Part shown: piece after piece, positions 41,472-50,927 of the stretch | Position numbering within the stretch: the stretch's first letter is position 1 | Layout of the letters: the number at the start of each line of letters is the position of its first letter | Assembly (NCBI RefSeq): GCF_900109755.1 | Contig: NZ_FOAR01000014.1 | Location: 84,465-148,464 of the forward strand | Length of the DNA stretch: 64,000 nucleotides | DNA from: Pseudomonas agarici | Lineage (GTDB): Bacteria > Pseudomonadota > Gammaproteobacteria > Pseudomonadales > Pseudomonadaceae | Direction of reading: 5' to 3' | Translations under genes and position numbers: made by a program | Notes under the pieces: model-generated | Told to the model about the DNA's origin: nothing | Databases searched by the model: none | What the model saw: only the letters and a program-made list of their open reading frames with translations

Positions 41472-42443
41472 TCAACCGCCGGTCAGTCGCGCAAATCCTT
41501 CGCGGATCTTCTGCTCCGGCAACTCGTCGGCAATGAACACGATCACACTTTCCCGCGCCGCGCCCTCTTCCCATTCGGTGTCCCAGTCAAAGCCGTAGAG
41601 CTTGAGTACCCCCTGGAACACCAGGCGGCGCGGTTCACCGGCGATATTCAAGACGCCCTTGTAGCGTAATAGCTGTTTGCCATGATCTTCCAACAGCTCG
41701 TTCATGAACTCACTGAGCCGGTCGATATCCAGCGGCCGATCGGTGCGCAGCACCAGGCTGGAAATGCGATCGATGGAGGACGCCGTGCCGACCGGGCGCA
41801 AACTCAAGCCGCCGCCCAGGTCGGCATTGAGATTGAAGCCGCGCACATCCAACAGTTGCGCCAGATCGATAGCGCCATGCTCGACGATACGGATCGGTGC
41901 CCGCCGGTTGATTCGTGTCAGGCGCTCGCTCAACGCGTTGAAGGTTGCCTCGTCCACCAGATCGCGTTTGCTCACCAACAGGCGGTCGGCAAAACCGATC
42001 TGCGCCTGGGCGATGGTCTGGCTCAGGTGGTGCTCGGCGTGGGCCGCGTCCACCAGCGTGATGATGCCATCGAGGATATAGCGCTCACGTAGTTCCTCGT
42101 CGATAAAAAAGGTCTGGGCCACGGGCGCCGGATCGGCCAGCCCGGTGCATTCGATCACCAGCCGATCAAAGACGATTTCACCGCTGTCCAGACGTTCGAG
42201 CAACAGATACAGGGCCTTGGTCAAGTCAGTGTGAATGGTGCAACAGACGCAGCCATTGGCCAGGGTCATTACCTGCACCGGCTCGACGCCCAGTAACTGG
42301 GTGTCGATACCGGCGTCGCTGAATTCGTTCTCGATCACGGCGATTTTCAGGCCGTGCTCGGCCTTGAGCAGATAGCGCAGCAACGTAGTCTTGCCGGCAC
42401 CGAGAAAGCCACTGAGGACAGTGACGGGGATAGGGACTGACAA
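41472..42443 (-). CDS. yjiA: CobW/YjiA family GTPase (metallochaperone-like)
   Basis: 323-aa G3E GTPase of the COG0523 group. Walker A GFLGAGKTT, the metal-binding NGCVCC motif and ECTGLADP (Walker B) are present, SKRDL replaces the usual NKxD, and the CobW C-terminal domain follows. Members deliver metals such as zinc or cobalt; the metal is not known here. Start set at the TTG giving MSVPIPVTVLSGF, which has GGGAG eight bases upstream; an ATG five codons earlier has no ribosome-binding site. It lies after cstA-ybdD on the same strand, like E. coli yjiY-yjiX-yjiA, separated by a terminator. Confidence 0.9.
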   Translation of the reverse strand: MSVPIPVTVLSGFLGAGKTTLLRYLLKAEHGLKIAVIENEFSDAGIDTQLLGVEPVQVMTLANGCVCCTIHTDLTKALYLLLERLDSGEIVFDRLVIECTGLADPAPVAQTFFIDEELRERYILDGIITLVDAAHAEHHLSQTIAQAQIGFADRLLVSKRDLVDEATFNALSERLTRINRRAPIRIVEHGAIDLAQLLDVRGFNLNADLGGGLSLRPVGTASSIDRISSLVLRTDRPLDIDRLSEFMNELLEDHGKQLLRYKGVLNIAGEPRRLVFQGVLKLYGFDWDTEWEEGAARESVIVFIADELPEQKIREGFARLTGG

Positions 42444-42463
42444 AAGAACATCTCCCATGCGCT

Positions 42464-42499
42464 AAAAAAATGTGGGAGCCCGGTTAGCCGGCTCCCACA
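42464..42499 (-). terminator. REP-like hairpin acting as terminator between ybdD and yjiA
   Basis: Arms TGTGGGAGC (42471-42479) and GCTCCCACA (42491-42499) flank an 11-base loop and are followed on the minus strand by seven T. It lies 56 bp after the ybdD stop and about 20 bp before the yjiA start, so it would limit read-through into yjiA. Confidence 0.75.
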
Positions 42500-42555
42500 G
42501 TGACGATGTTCAACCTTGAAGATCCCAGTACGCCCTCAGGAGAGCGCCCGCTGAA

Positions 42556-42753
42556 TCAACAACACTTCGGTCCGCCCTTACCGCCATAACGGGCTTCCTG
42601 ACGCTCCCGGAAGAATACCTCGTAGCTCATGATGGGCTTATCCGGGTGCTTGCCCTGCATGTGCTCGACGTAGGTGTCGTAATCGGGCATGCCGACCATC
42701 AGGCGCGCAGCCTGACCGAGGTATTTACCGAGGCGGCTCAGGTCATTGAACAT
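42556..42753 (-). CDS. ybdD: YbdD/YjiX family protein (DUF466)
   Basis: 65-aa small protein of the YbdD/YjiX family: [32 protein letters not shown], then [17 protein letters not shown] and a conserved KCC C-terminus. It accompanies CstA/BtsT peptide or pyruvate carriers; recent work on E. coli implicates YbdD/YjiX in carrier function, though the mechanism is unclear. It is 15 bp after cstA. Confidence 0.93.
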   Translation of the reverse strand: MFNDLSRLGKYLGQAARLMVGMPDYDTYVEHMQGKHPDKPIMSYEVFFRERQEARYGGKGGPKCC

Positions 42754-42768
42754 CGCAGTATTCCTCCA

Positions 42769-44835
42769 TCAGGCTTCAGGCAGGGCCTGGAACGGTGTTT
42801 CCTTGTCCGTGCGTGCCTTGTTGCCCCAGGCCGCGACACCGACCTTGAGCGCGTAGAACAGAATGCTGAAGACCACGAACAAGAACAGCGCCGTCAGCGT
42901 CGCGTTGGTGTAGGCGTTGAAGATTACGTGCTGCATCTGCGTGATGTCCTTGGCCGGGGCAATCACCTGCCCGGCCTCCAGCGCGACACTGTATTTCTTC
43001 GCCAGCGCCAGGAAGCCGATGGCCGGGCTCGGATCGAACAGTTTGATAAAGCCCGCAGCCGTGGTACAGATCAACAACCAGACCGCCGGCAGCAAAGTCA
43101 CCCAGACGTAGCGCTGGCGCTTCATCTTGATCAGCACGACGGTACCGAGCATCAAGGCGATACCGGCCAGCATCTGATTGGAGATACCGAACAGCGGCCA
43201 CAAGGTGTTGATGCCTCCCAACGGATCGATCACGCCCTGGTACAGCAGGTAACCCCAGAGTGCGACGCAGCCGCCGGTAGCGATCACGTTAGCGGTCCAG
43301 GACTCGGTGCGTTTGAGCGACGGCACGAAAGAACCGAGCAGATCCTGCAACATGAAGCGCCCGGCACGGGTGCCCGCATCGACGGCTGTCAGGATAAACA
43401 GCGCTTCGAACAGGATCGCAAAGTGATACCAGAACGCCATGGTGTTTTCACCCGGCAGCACATGGTGGAGGATCTGCGCGATACCCACCGCCAGGGTCGG
43501 TGCGCCACCGGCACGGGCCAGGACGGTGGTTTCGCCGATGTCCTTGGCCACTGCCTGGAGCGCCTCCGGAGTAATCGCGAAGCCCCAACTGCTGACGGTC
43601 TGCGCCACGGCCACCACATCGCCGCCGACAATCGCCGCCGGACTGTTCATGGCGAAGTACACGCCCGGCTCGATCACCGAAGCGGCGACCATCGCCATGA
43701 TTGCCACGAAGGACTCCATTAACATGCCGCCGTAGCCGATGTAGCGGGCGTTGGTTTCGTTATCCAGCAACTTGGGCGTGGTCCCGGATGAGATCAGCGC
43801 ATGAAAACCGGACACCGCGCCACAGGCAATGGTGATGAACAGGAACGGAAACAGTCCGCCTTTCCAGACCGGCCCGGTGCCGTCGGTGAACTGGGTCAGC
43901 GCGGGCATTTTCAGCTCGGGCATGGTGATCAGGATGCCGATCGCCAGGGCGACGATGGTACCGATCTTGAGGAACGTCGACAGGTAGTCCCGTGGTGCCA
44001 GGATCAGCCACACCGGCAGCACTGCGGCGACGAAGCCGTAGCCGATCAACATCCAAGTGATCTGAATGCCCGTGAAGCTGAAGGCCTTGGCCCAGACCGG
44101 ATCCGCCGCGATCTGACCTCCCAACCAGATCGAGCCAAGCAGCAGGACCACGCCGATGAGGGAGATTTCCCCGATACGACCCGGCCGGATGTATCGCATG
44201 TAGATGCCCATGAACATGGCGATCGGGAGGGTCGCCATGACGGTGAAGATTCCCCATGGGCTCTCGGCCAGGGCCTTGACCACGATCAGCGCCAGCACCG
44301 CGAGGATGATGATCATGATCAGGAAGCAGCCGAACAAGGCAATGACCCCAGGAATGCGACCCATTTCCTCACGCACCATCTCGCCCAGCGAGCGACCGTC
44401 GCGCCGGGTCGACAGGAACAGCACCATGAAGTCCTGGACCGCACCGGCCAGCACCACCCCGGCAATCAACCAGAGCGTGCCGGGCAGGTAGCCCATCTGC
44501 GCCGCCAGCACCGGGCCGACGAGCGGGCCCGCACCGGCAATCGCCGCGAAGTGGTGACCGAACAGAATGTGTTTGTTGGTCGGTACATAGTCCAGACCAT
44601 CGTTATTCAGCACCGCCGGGGTCGCTCGATTGCCATCGAGCTGCATGACATTGTTGGCGATGAACAGACTGTAATAACGATAAGCAACCAGATAGATTGC
44701 CACGGCGGCGACCACGATCCACAAGGCGTTGATCGCCTCGCCACGGCGCAAGGCCACCACGCCCAAGGCGCATGCTCCCACGATGGCCAGCACCAACCAG
44801 GGTACATGGCGAAAAGGGCTACTATTATTTTTCAT
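42769..44835 (-). CDS. cstA: Carbon starvation protein A (CstA/BtsT family carrier)
   Basis: 688-aa polytopic membrane carrier; family members take up pyruvate (BtsT, CstA) or peptides. About 16 to 18 hydrophobic helices are visible, with family blocks RATPAVLNNDGLDYVPTNKHILFGHHFAAIAGAGPLVGPVLAAQ and FHALISSGTTPKLLDNE. Start set at MKNNSSPFRHVPW; 21 in-frame codons upstream have no homology. First gene of cstA-ybdD. The 230 bp upstream hold no gene. Confidence 0.93.
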   Translation of the reverse strand: MKNNSSPFRHVPWLVLAIVGACALGVVALRRGEAINALWIVVAAVAIYLVAYRYYSLFIANNVMQLDGNRATPAVLNNDGLDYVPTNKHILFGHHFAAIAGAGPLVGPVLAAQMGYLPGTLWLIAGVVLAGAVQDFMVLFLSTRRDGRSLGEMVREEMGRIPGVIALFGCFLIMIIILAVLALIVVKALAESPWGIFTVMATLPIAMFMGIYMRYIRPGRIGEISLIGVVLLLGSIWLGGQIAADPVWAKAFSFTGIQITWMLIGYGFVAAVLPVWLILAPRDYLSTFLKIGTIVALAIGILITMPELKMPALTQFTDGTGPVWKGGLFPFLFITIACGAVSGFHALISSGTTPKLLDNETNARYIGYGGMLMESFVAIMAMVAASVIEPGVYFAMNSPAAIVGGDVVAVAQTVSSWGFAITPEALQAVAKDIGETTVLARAGGAPTLAVGIAQILHHVLPGENTMAFWYHFAILFEALFILTAVDAGTRAGRFMLQDLLGSFVPSLKRTESWTANVIATGGCVALWGYLLYQGVIDPLGGINTLWPLFGISNQMLAGIALMLGTVVLIKMKRQRYVWVTLLPAVWLLICTTAAGFIKLFDPSPAIGFLALAKKYSVALEAGQVIAPAKDITQMQHVIFNAYTNATLTALFLFVVFSILFYALKVGVAAWGNKARTDKETPFQALPEA

Positions 44836-45065
44836 TTTTTTATTCCAGCCAGATGGACAGAAAAACAGCCACCCTGAGTTTAACGCCAAAGCGGCCAATG
44901 GCTATACCCGACATTGGTATAGAGTGATCTTTTATTGTCGTCGGATACATCAACCTGTCATCACGACCCTGGCAGAACCATGCAGCGTCAGCCCAGGCAC
45001 TTGCCTGGCCCGGCAGGCGGTCCGCAGGCGGTCTATAGTCAGCGAATCGGCACAGAGACCAGAAC

Positions 45066-45434
45066 ATGACCGACCACCCGATCAATCGCCGCCGTTTCAA
45101 GCGCATCGCCTTCGATGCCGTCACCACCCTCGGCCAGGGGGCCACGATCTGGTCGGCACCACTGGTGGACCTTTCACTCAAGGGTTTGCTGGTCCACCGA
45201 CCGGGCAACTGGCATGACGGCACACGCGGTGTCTTCTTAGTCGACATTCGCCTGGCGGAACACGCCCATGTCGAAATGGATGCCGAGCTGGTCCATGAGG
45301 ATCATGGCCAGTTGGGTTTCAAATGGCTGCATATCGACCTGGAATCGATCCAACACCTGCGCCGCCTGATCCAGTTGAACCTGGGGGACGAAGCGCAGAT
45401 GGAGCGGGAGCTGGACGCCCTGTTCGACGATTGA
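45066..45434 (+). CDS. PilZ domain c-di-GMP receptor (PA4608-like)
   Basis: 122-aa single PilZ domain. The c-di-GMP-binding arginine motif RRRFKR (residues 8-13) and D/NxSxxG motif (DLSLKG) are both present, then VDIRLAEHAHVEMDAELVHEDHGQLGFKW. The P. aeruginosa homologue PA4608 binds c-di-GMP as a monomer and has been linked to chemotaxis-protein control. It would be a direct reader of c-di-GMP made or degraded by proteins such as MorA. Convergent with radA. Confidence 0.93.
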   Translation: MTDHPINRRRFKRIAFDAVTTLGQGATIWSAPLVDLSLKGLLVHRPGNWHDGTRGVFLVDIRLAEHAHVEMDAELVHEDHGQLGFKWLHIDLESIQHLRRLIQLNLGDEAQMERELDALFDD

Positions 45435-45470
45435 GCGACTCGACGGCACCAGCCAAAGCCCTCCATTGCA

Positions 45471-46838
45471 TTATTCGAACAATGCATCCAACGCCTGTTC
45501 CAGGCGCGTGACGGCAATGACTTTCAGCCCCGGCGGCGCCTCTTTCGGCGCATTGCCCTGGGGCACGATAGCGCGCTTGAAACCGTGCTTGGCCGCTTCC
45601 TTGAGCCGCTCCTGGCCACTGGGCACCGGACGCACCTCGCCGGACAGGCCGACCTCGCCGAACACCAGCAAATCATGGGGCAGCGGTCGATTGCGCAAGC
45701 TGGACATCACCGCCGCCATCAGCGCCAGGTCGGAGGCGGTCTCCAACACTTTCACGCCACCGACGACGTTGAGAAATACATCCTGGTCATGGGTAGGAAT
45801 ACCACCATGGCGGTGCAGCACCGCCAACAGCATCGCCAGGCGATTCTGGTCCAGCCCGAGGGTCACTCGCCGAGGGTTGGCCATATGGCTGTCGTCGACC
45901 AGGGCCTGGACCTCCACCAACATTGGCCGGGTACCTTCCCAGGTGGCCATGACCACACTGCCAGGCACTTCCTCCTGGGCTCGGGTGAGAAAAATCGCCG
46001 ACGGATTGGAGACCTCCTTCAGTCCCCGGTCGGTCATGCCGAATACTCCCAACTCGTTCACTGCGCCGAAACGATTTTTTACCGCCCGCAGCAGACGCAG
46101 GCGACCGTCGGACTCACCTTCGAAGTACAGCACGGTATCGACCATATGTTCGAGTACGCGCGGCCCCGCCAGGGCGCCCTCCTTGGTCACGTGCCCGACC
46201 AGGAAGATCGCCGTGCCGCTCTGCTTGGCGTAACGCACCAGCAAGGCCGCACTTTCGCGCACCTGGGACACTCCGCCCGGTGCCGATTGCAGTTGCTCGG
46301 TGAAAATCGTCTGGATCGAGTCGATCACCATGACTTTAGGTTTTTCCACCCGAGCGGTAGCGATGATGGTTTCGATACAGGTTTCGGTCATCACCCGTAG
46401 TTGATCCTGGGGCAGCCCCAAGCGACGCGCGCGCATCGCCACCTGTTGCTGCGACTCTTCGCCGGTGACGTACAGCGCCGGCATGCGCGTAGCGAGGTTG
46501 CACAGGGTCTGCAAGAGGATGGTCGACTTGCCGATGCCGGGATCGCCACCGATCAACACCACTGAGCCCTCCACCAGGCCGCCGCCGAGCACGCGATCCA
46601 GTTCACCGGAGGCGGTGGAGAAACGTGGCATCTCCTCGACGCTGACCTGCGCCAACGTCTTGATCTGCGCCTGCTGCCCGGCCCAACCGGTGCGGCCGCT
46701 GGGCGCCGCCGCGCCACCGCTTTCCACCAGGGTTTCGCTCAGGGTATTCCAGGCACCACATTCGCCGCACTGGCCCGCCCACTTGGGAAAGGTCGCGCCG
46801 CACTCGGTACAGCCGTACATGCGCTTGGCCTTGGCCAT
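45471..46838 (-). CDS. radA: DNA repair protein RadA
   Basis: 455-aa RecA-like helicase aiding branch migration in recombination. N-terminal C4 zinc finger (YGCTECGATFPKWAGQCGECGAWN), Walker A GGDPGIGKST, Walker B VMVIDSIQT, the RadA-specific KNRFGAVNE motif, and a C-terminal Lon-protease-like domain without catalytic residues. Start at MAKAKRMYGC; upstream in-frame codons lack homology. Divergent from mscL across 221 bp. Confidence 0.97.
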   Translation of the reverse strand: MAKAKRMYGCTECGATFPKWAGQCGECGAWNTLSETLVESGGAAAPSGRTGWAGQQAQIKTLAQVSVEEMPRFSTASGELDRVLGGGLVEGSVVLIGGDPGIGKSTILLQTLCNLATRMPALYVTGEESQQQVAMRARRLGLPQDQLRVMTETCIETIIATARVEKPKVMVIDSIQTIFTEQLQSAPGGVSQVRESAALLVRYAKQSGTAIFLVGHVTKEGALAGPRVLEHMVDTVLYFEGESDGRLRLLRAVKNRFGAVNELGVFGMTDRGLKEVSNPSAIFLTRAQEEVPGSVVMATWEGTRPMLVEVQALVDDSHMANPRRVTLGLDQNRLAMLLAVLHRHGGIPTHDQDVFLNVVGGVKVLETASDLALMAAVMSSLRNRPLPHDLLVFGEVGLSGEVRPVPSGQERLKEAAKHGFKRAIVPQGNAPKEAPPGLKVIAVTRLEQALDALFE

Positions 46839-47059
46839 CTCAACCCCCATGGAAAAACCGCGATGATAGCTCAGCCAGGAACGATTGGTTATATGACTGT
46901 CATCACGGCCTTGCACGTCAAGGATGGATGGCACTTTGCAAACTTATCGCCGCACAGTGGGTCGATTAAGGCGGGCGCGGGCAACCTGAGTATCGAGCAA
47001 GATACTCGCGGCTGAATTACACTGCGCCCACTCAACTCATCTGTAACAAGGAGTAACCA

Positions 47060-47473
47060 ATGGGCGTGTTAAGTGAGTTCAAGGCCTTTGCAGTCAAAGG
47101 CAATGTGGTAGACATGGCCGTCGGCATCATCATCGGTGCGGCCTTCGGCAAGATCGTGTCGTCGTTTGTCGGCGACGTGGTAATGCCGCCGATCGGCTTA
47201 CTCATTGGTGGAGTGGACTTCAGTGCCCTGGCGATCACCTTGAAGGCCGCTGACGGTAACGTGCCTGCGGTAGTCCTGGCCTATGGCAAGTTTATCCAGA
47301 CCTGCATCGACTTCATCATCGTGGCGCTGGCCATCTTCATGGGCGTCAAGGCGATCAATCGCCTGAAACGCGAGGAAGCCGTGGCCCCGAGCCTTCCACC
47401 GGTACCGACTGAGGAGCAAAAGTTGCTGGAAGAGATCCGCGATCTGCTCAAGGCCCAAAACAACAGGCCTTGA
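47060..47473 (+). CDS. mscL: Large-conductance mechanosensitive channel MscL
   Basis: 137-aa channel that opens on hypo-osmotic shock. [46 protein letters not shown] is the conserved N-terminus and first helix; the second helix [16 protein letters not shown] and the C-terminal amphipathic helix LLEEIRDLL follow. AAGGAG precedes the ATG. A terminator follows directly. Confidence 0.98.
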   Translation: MGVLSEFKAFAVKGNVVDMAVGIIIGAAFGKIVSSFVGDVVMPPIGLLIGGVDFSALAITLKAADGNVPAVVLAYGKFIQTCIDFIIVALAIFMGVKAINRLKREEAVAPSLPPVPTEEQKLLEEIRDLLKAQNNRP

Positions 47474-47490
47474 ATCACAGCTTGTAACTA

Positions 47491-47516
47491 AACGGCGCCC
47501 GCGAGGCGTCGTTTTT
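47491..47516 (+). terminator. Rho-independent terminator of mscL
   Basis: Stem AACGGCGCC / GGCGTCGTT with a CGCGA loop (one G-U) and a T run just after. It directly abuts the end of the convergent ferredoxin-NADP reductase gene. Confidence 0.75.
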
Positions 47517-48293
47517 CTACCAGTAGTTTTCAACCGCAACCTGGCCAGGACGACGGCTCAGGCTCAATTGCATACCTCGCTGCTTCAGCACCTGGCGAAC
47601 ATCGTCGATCATCTGCGGGTTGCCGCAGATCATCACCCGCGAGTGTTCGGCGTCCAGGGCCACCCTGGCCGCGCGCTCCAGTTCACCGTTGTCGATCAAT
47701 TGGGGAATCCGTCCTGGCAATACCCCGGACACCTCCTCGCGGGTGACGCAAGGGATAAAGTACAGCTTGTGAGTGTGCTCGGCCAGGTAGTCACGCTCGC
47801 CCAGACCGGCGATTAGCTCTCGATACGCCAGTTCGCGCTCATGGCGAACACTGTAGACCAGCAGGATCCGCTCGAATCGCTCCCAAACCTCGAAGTCCTG
47901 TAGGATCGAAAGAAACGGCGCCACGCCGGTACCCGTGGCCAGCAGCCAAAGATCACGCCCGTCGACGAATCGATCAAGGGTCAGATAACCCACGGCCTGG
48001 CGCTCGATCAGCACTGAATCGCCCACTTGCAGGCGACTCAACTCACTGGTGAACTCACCGCTCGGCACGACGATGGAAAAAAACTCGAGAAACTCGTCAT
48101 GGGGCGAGGACACCATCGAGTACGCCCGCCACACCACGCTGCCATCTGCCTTGGTCACACCTAGCCGAGCAAATTGTCCGGCACGAAAACGAAACCCGAC
48201 ATCCCGCGTGGTACGCAGGGTAAACAAGCTGGAGGTCAGTGGGCGGACATCAAGCAGGGTCTGTCGGGTAAATTTTTCTGCGCTTGCGGTCAT
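47517..48293 (-). CDS. fpr: Ferredoxin-NADP(+) reductase (FprB-like)
   Basis: 258-aa FAD enzyme transferring electrons between NADPH and ferredoxin/flavodoxin. FAD-binding RAYSMVSS, NADP-binding LATGTGVAPFLSIL, MICGNPQM and the C-terminal VENYW are present. The Trp-ending tail differs from the FprA type (ending in VEK), so it is the second Fpr type of Pseudomonas. Start at MTASAEKFTRQT; four residues upstream are possible. Convergent with mscL. Confidence 0.9.
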   Translation of the reverse strand: MTASAEKFTRQTLLDVRPLTSSLFTLRTTRDVGFRFRAGQFARLGVTKADGSVVWRAYSMVSSPHDEFLEFFSIVVPSGEFTSELSRLQVGDSVLIERQAVGYLTLDRFVDGRDLWLLATGTGVAPFLSILQDFEVWERFERILLVYSVRHERELAYRELIAGLGERDYLAEHTHKLYFIPCVTREEVSGVLPGRIPQLIDNGELERAARVALDAEHSRVMICGNPQMIDDVRQVLKQRGMQLSLSRRPGQVAVENYW

Positions 48294-48685
48294 GGTGCGC
48301 TCCATCGAAAATGGAGTCCAGTGTCTCGCAAAGCCGACCCGAGAAACACCGATGTTTTGTAGTGATATAAGTTTTACCTTAAAACATGTACAACCCTACA
48401 AACAAAGTACAGCGCCCTGAAAAAACAAAAACTTATAAACATAAAACTTAAATTCACACTTTTTCACAAAACAAATTACACCGTTTAAAATACAAAATAT
48501 ATCAAAATGACATCTATCGTTTAACTCACCAAACGACACCTGACGCGATAACACCCTACCTTTAAAGACAATAAAAATATCATTAGCATATAAAAAATTC
48601 ACACCGAAACCAGGAATTTTCCTACACTAGTTCTGGCACCTTCGGTTCAAGAGAACCGCATCAAGCGTCAGGGAAGGGAACCTCA
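48294..48685. other. AT-rich intergenic region between fpr and luxR-type gene
   Basis: A 392-bp gap far richer in A and T than the rest of the window, especially 48380-48620 with runs such as CTTATAAACATAAAAC. No ORF with homology was seen. It must contain the promoters of the divergent fpr and luxR-type genes. AT-rich tracts like this are typical binding sites for MvaT-type silencers. Confidence 0.6.
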
Positions 48686-49399
48686 ATGGAGAACTGGCAG
48701 GATACTCAACTGCACCAGCTCATGAGTGAAAAAGAAGAACAGGCAGTCTTCAATGCAGTTTTCAATCTGGCAGGGCAAATACACTTTAGCTACGTATCAT
48801 TCAGGGTCAGCACCTTATTAGGAGGCGTCCAACCGAATAGCTCATCTTTCAACAACTATCCAGCTGAATGGAATTCGTGTTATCAGCGCAGCAACTACAT
48901 CGCGATTGATCCACTGATAGCTCACTGTCACAGCTCAGTGTTTCCCATACTCTGGGTGCCGGAAACCTTCAGAAATGCACCGGCATTCTGGCGCGACATG
49001 CAGGCTCATGGTCTCAACCATGGGTGGTCGCAGTCGGTACACGATGTTCGCGGCATCGTCAGCATCTTGAGCCTGGCCAGGACCTACGAGCCCATCACGT
49101 CCAGAGAGTTTTACTCGAAGACGGGTCATATCCTGTGGCTATGCAATTGGTTGCATTCGTACATGGCGGAAAAGCTGATCAGCTCTTGTCAGCCGCAAAG
49201 CTACCATCCGCTTTCACCTCGGGAAACCGAGATTCTGAAGTGGACCGCGGAAGGCAAGACCGCTGCCGAGATCGCCAATATCCTCAACCTGACGGCACGC
49301 ACCGTAGGCTTTCACATGAGCACGATCATGAGAAAACTGGGGGTGAGCAATAAGGCATCGGCGGTATTACGCGCAGCCAAGTCGGGACTGCTGTACTGA
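48686..49399 (+). CDS. LuxR-type quorum-sensing regulator ('solo', no luxI nearby)
   Basis: 237-aa transcription factor with an N-terminal autoinducer-binding domain and a C-terminal HTH. The key acyl-homoserine-lactone residues all appear: W62, Y66, D75, P76, W90 and G113 (TraR W57, Y61, D70, P71, W85, G113). The HTH keeps E180, L184 and G190 (SPRETEILKWTAEGKT). So it should bind an AHL, unlike the plant-signal subgroup, which has changes at W57/Y61. No luxI-type synthase is present in the window. Start ATG follows GGGAAGGG. The gene lies downstream of AT-rich DNA, suggesting acquisition. Confidence 0.9.
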   Translation: MENWQDTQLHQLMSEKEEQAVFNAVFNLAGQIHFSYVSFRVSTLLGGVQPNSSSFNNYPAEWNSCYQRSNYIAIDPLIAHCHSSVFPILWVPETFRNAPAFWRDMQAHGLNHGWSQSVHDVRGIVSILSLARTYEPITSREFYSKTGHILWLCNWLHSYMAEKLISSCQPQSYHPLSPRETEILKWTAEGKTAAEIANILNLTARTVGFHMSTIMRKLGVSNKASAVLRAAKSGLLY

Positions 49400-49564
49400 T
49401 TGACACGATCTCTCATCCGGCAGAAGGACCTGCCATTAACGCCCACACGGGCAATATCCTCCAAACCCACGTAAAATTGCTCGCTGGCGATATCACCGCC
49501 AGCCATGCTTACCCCAAGCGCCCGTTCAACACAGCCGCAAACTGCCCTCCAGAGCCTGTACTTC

Positions 49565-50689
49565 ATGCCCCTGCTAGAAAGCCCGTTCGCCCAGCTCGAT
49601 CTGATCCGCCAACCCGAACAGCAGAACGAACCGCTGCAAGCGTTCGACGCCGCCGATCAATACCTGCTCGATCATCTGGCCGGGCAAGCTGTCCCGCGCG
49701 ATGCCCGAGTGCTGGTGCTCAATGACAGTTTCGGTGCGCTGGCCGCCAGCCTGGAGGGCCATGTTCAACTCACCAGCAGCGGCGATTCGTTCCTGGCGGC
49801 GCTAGGCCTGGAAAAAAACCTGGTGCGCAATGGCAAGGCCTTCGATGCCGTTCGCTATGTGCCGGCCAGCGGGAACCTGGCTGGCCCGTTCGACCGGGTG
49901 CTGATCCGGGTGCCCAAGACCCTGGCCTTACTGGAAGAACAACTGATTCGCCTGCAAGGCCAACTGGCGCCGGGCGCGCAGGTCGTGGCCGGGGCCATGG
50001 TCAAGCATTTGCCCAGGGCCGCAGGGGACCTGCTGGAGCGTTATATCGGCCCGGTACAAGCCTCATTGGCACTGAAGAAAGCGCGGTTGTTGATCGCGAC
50101 CCCCGAAGCCAAGGCCACGTTCGCCTCACCCTACCCGACGCGCTACACCCTCGAACAACCCGCGGTCGAGCTGCTCAACCATGCCAACGTTTTCTGCCGC
50201 GAAGGACTGGATATCGGCACCCGCGCCTTCCTTCCCCATTTGCCCACCAACCTGGGCAATGCCCGGGTCGCCGATCTTGGCTGTGGCAACGGTGTGCTGG
50301 CCATCGCCAGCGCACTGCAGAACCCGCAAGCCCACTACACCCTGGTGGACGAGTCATTCATGGCCGTGCAGTCGGCGCGGGAAAACTGGCAGGCGATACT
50401 CGGTGAACGGGACGTGACTCTCCGCGCCGATGACGGTCTGGCCGGTCAGGCTGCGCAGTCACTGGATGTGGTGCTGTGCAACCCACCCTTCCACCAGCAG
50501 CAAGTCGTCGGCGACTTCCTCGCCTGGCGGATGTTCCGCCAAGCCCGTGAAGCGCTGGTGGTCGGTGGCGCACTGTATATCGTCGGCAATCGCCACCTGG
50601 GCTATCACAGCAGGCTGGCCTGCCTGTTCCGGGGCGTCGAGCAAGTGGCTGCGACGCCCAAATTCGTCATCCTCAAGGCCCGCAAGTAA
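49565..50689 (+). CDS. rlmG: 23S rRNA (guanine-1835-N2) methyltransferase RlmG
   Basis: 374-aa SAM-dependent RNA methyltransferase of the RsmC/RlmG family. An N-terminal degenerate methyltransferase-like domain (DARVLVLNDSFGALAASL) is followed by the catalytic one with SAM motif VADLGCGNGVLAIAS and the active-site motif VLCNPPFHQ. Start set at MPLLESPFAQLDLIRQPEQ, which fits the usual length; 20 in-frame upstream codons are not conserved. RsmC is the main alternative, but the N-terminus is RlmG-like. Confidence 0.9.
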   Translation: MPLLESPFAQLDLIRQPEQQNEPLQAFDAADQYLLDHLAGQAVPRDARVLVLNDSFGALAASLEGHVQLTSSGDSFLAALGLEKNLVRNGKAFDAVRYVPASGNLAGPFDRVLIRVPKTLALLEEQLIRLQGQLAPGAQVVAGAMVKHLPRAAGDLLERYIGPVQASLALKKARLLIATPEAKATFASPYPTRYTLEQPAVELLNHANVFCREGLDIGTRAFLPHLPTNLGNARVADLGCGNGVLAIASALQNPQAHYTLVDESFMAVQSARENWQAILGERDVTLRADDGLAGQAAQSLDVVLCNPPFHQQQVVGDFLAWRMFRQAREALVVGGALYIVGNRHLGYHSRLACLFRGVEQVAATPKFVILKARK

Positions 50690-50707
50690 GGGCGCTGAGC
50701 TATCGGC

Positions 50708-50875
50708 TTAGTGGGTCGTCAGCCCCGCCGCGTTCATGAACAGACGCATCAGGCTGGCGACCACGAACAACGCCAGCACACTGCCGGTCCAGATCATCGC
50801 CAGCCAGCCCAGGCGCTGCCAGAGCGGCTTCTTCTCGGCCTGTTGGATGTCGTGCAACGAATGTTTACCTGTCAT
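50708..50875 (-). CDS. DUF2474 small membrane subunit (CioZ/CydX-like)
   Basis: A 55-aa gene easily missed because it is short. It encodes MTGKHSLHDIQQAEKKPLW, one membrane helix (LGWLAMIWTGSVLALFVVASLMRLFM) and a short tail NAAGLTTH. It lies 52 bp after cioB on the same strand. Small single-helix DUF2474 proteins accompany cyanide-insensitive bd-type oxidases and are analogous to CydX/CydZ, which stabilise the haem subunit. Read from the complementary strand; the start is ATG with a GATATG context. Confidence 0.85.
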   Translation of the reverse strand: MTGKHSLHDIQQAEKKPLWQRLGWLAMIWTGSVLALFVVASLMRLFMNAAGLTTH

Positions 50876-50927
50876 ATCGGGCGCCCTCGGCCTCAGAAAA
50901 ACGGCGCCCCGAAGGACGCCATCGCCA

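Noticed and set aside
48616..48650. Possible lux box before the luxR-type gene (CTAGTTCTGGCA)
   Set aside because: Only one half resembles a lux-box arm; dyad symmetry is poor.
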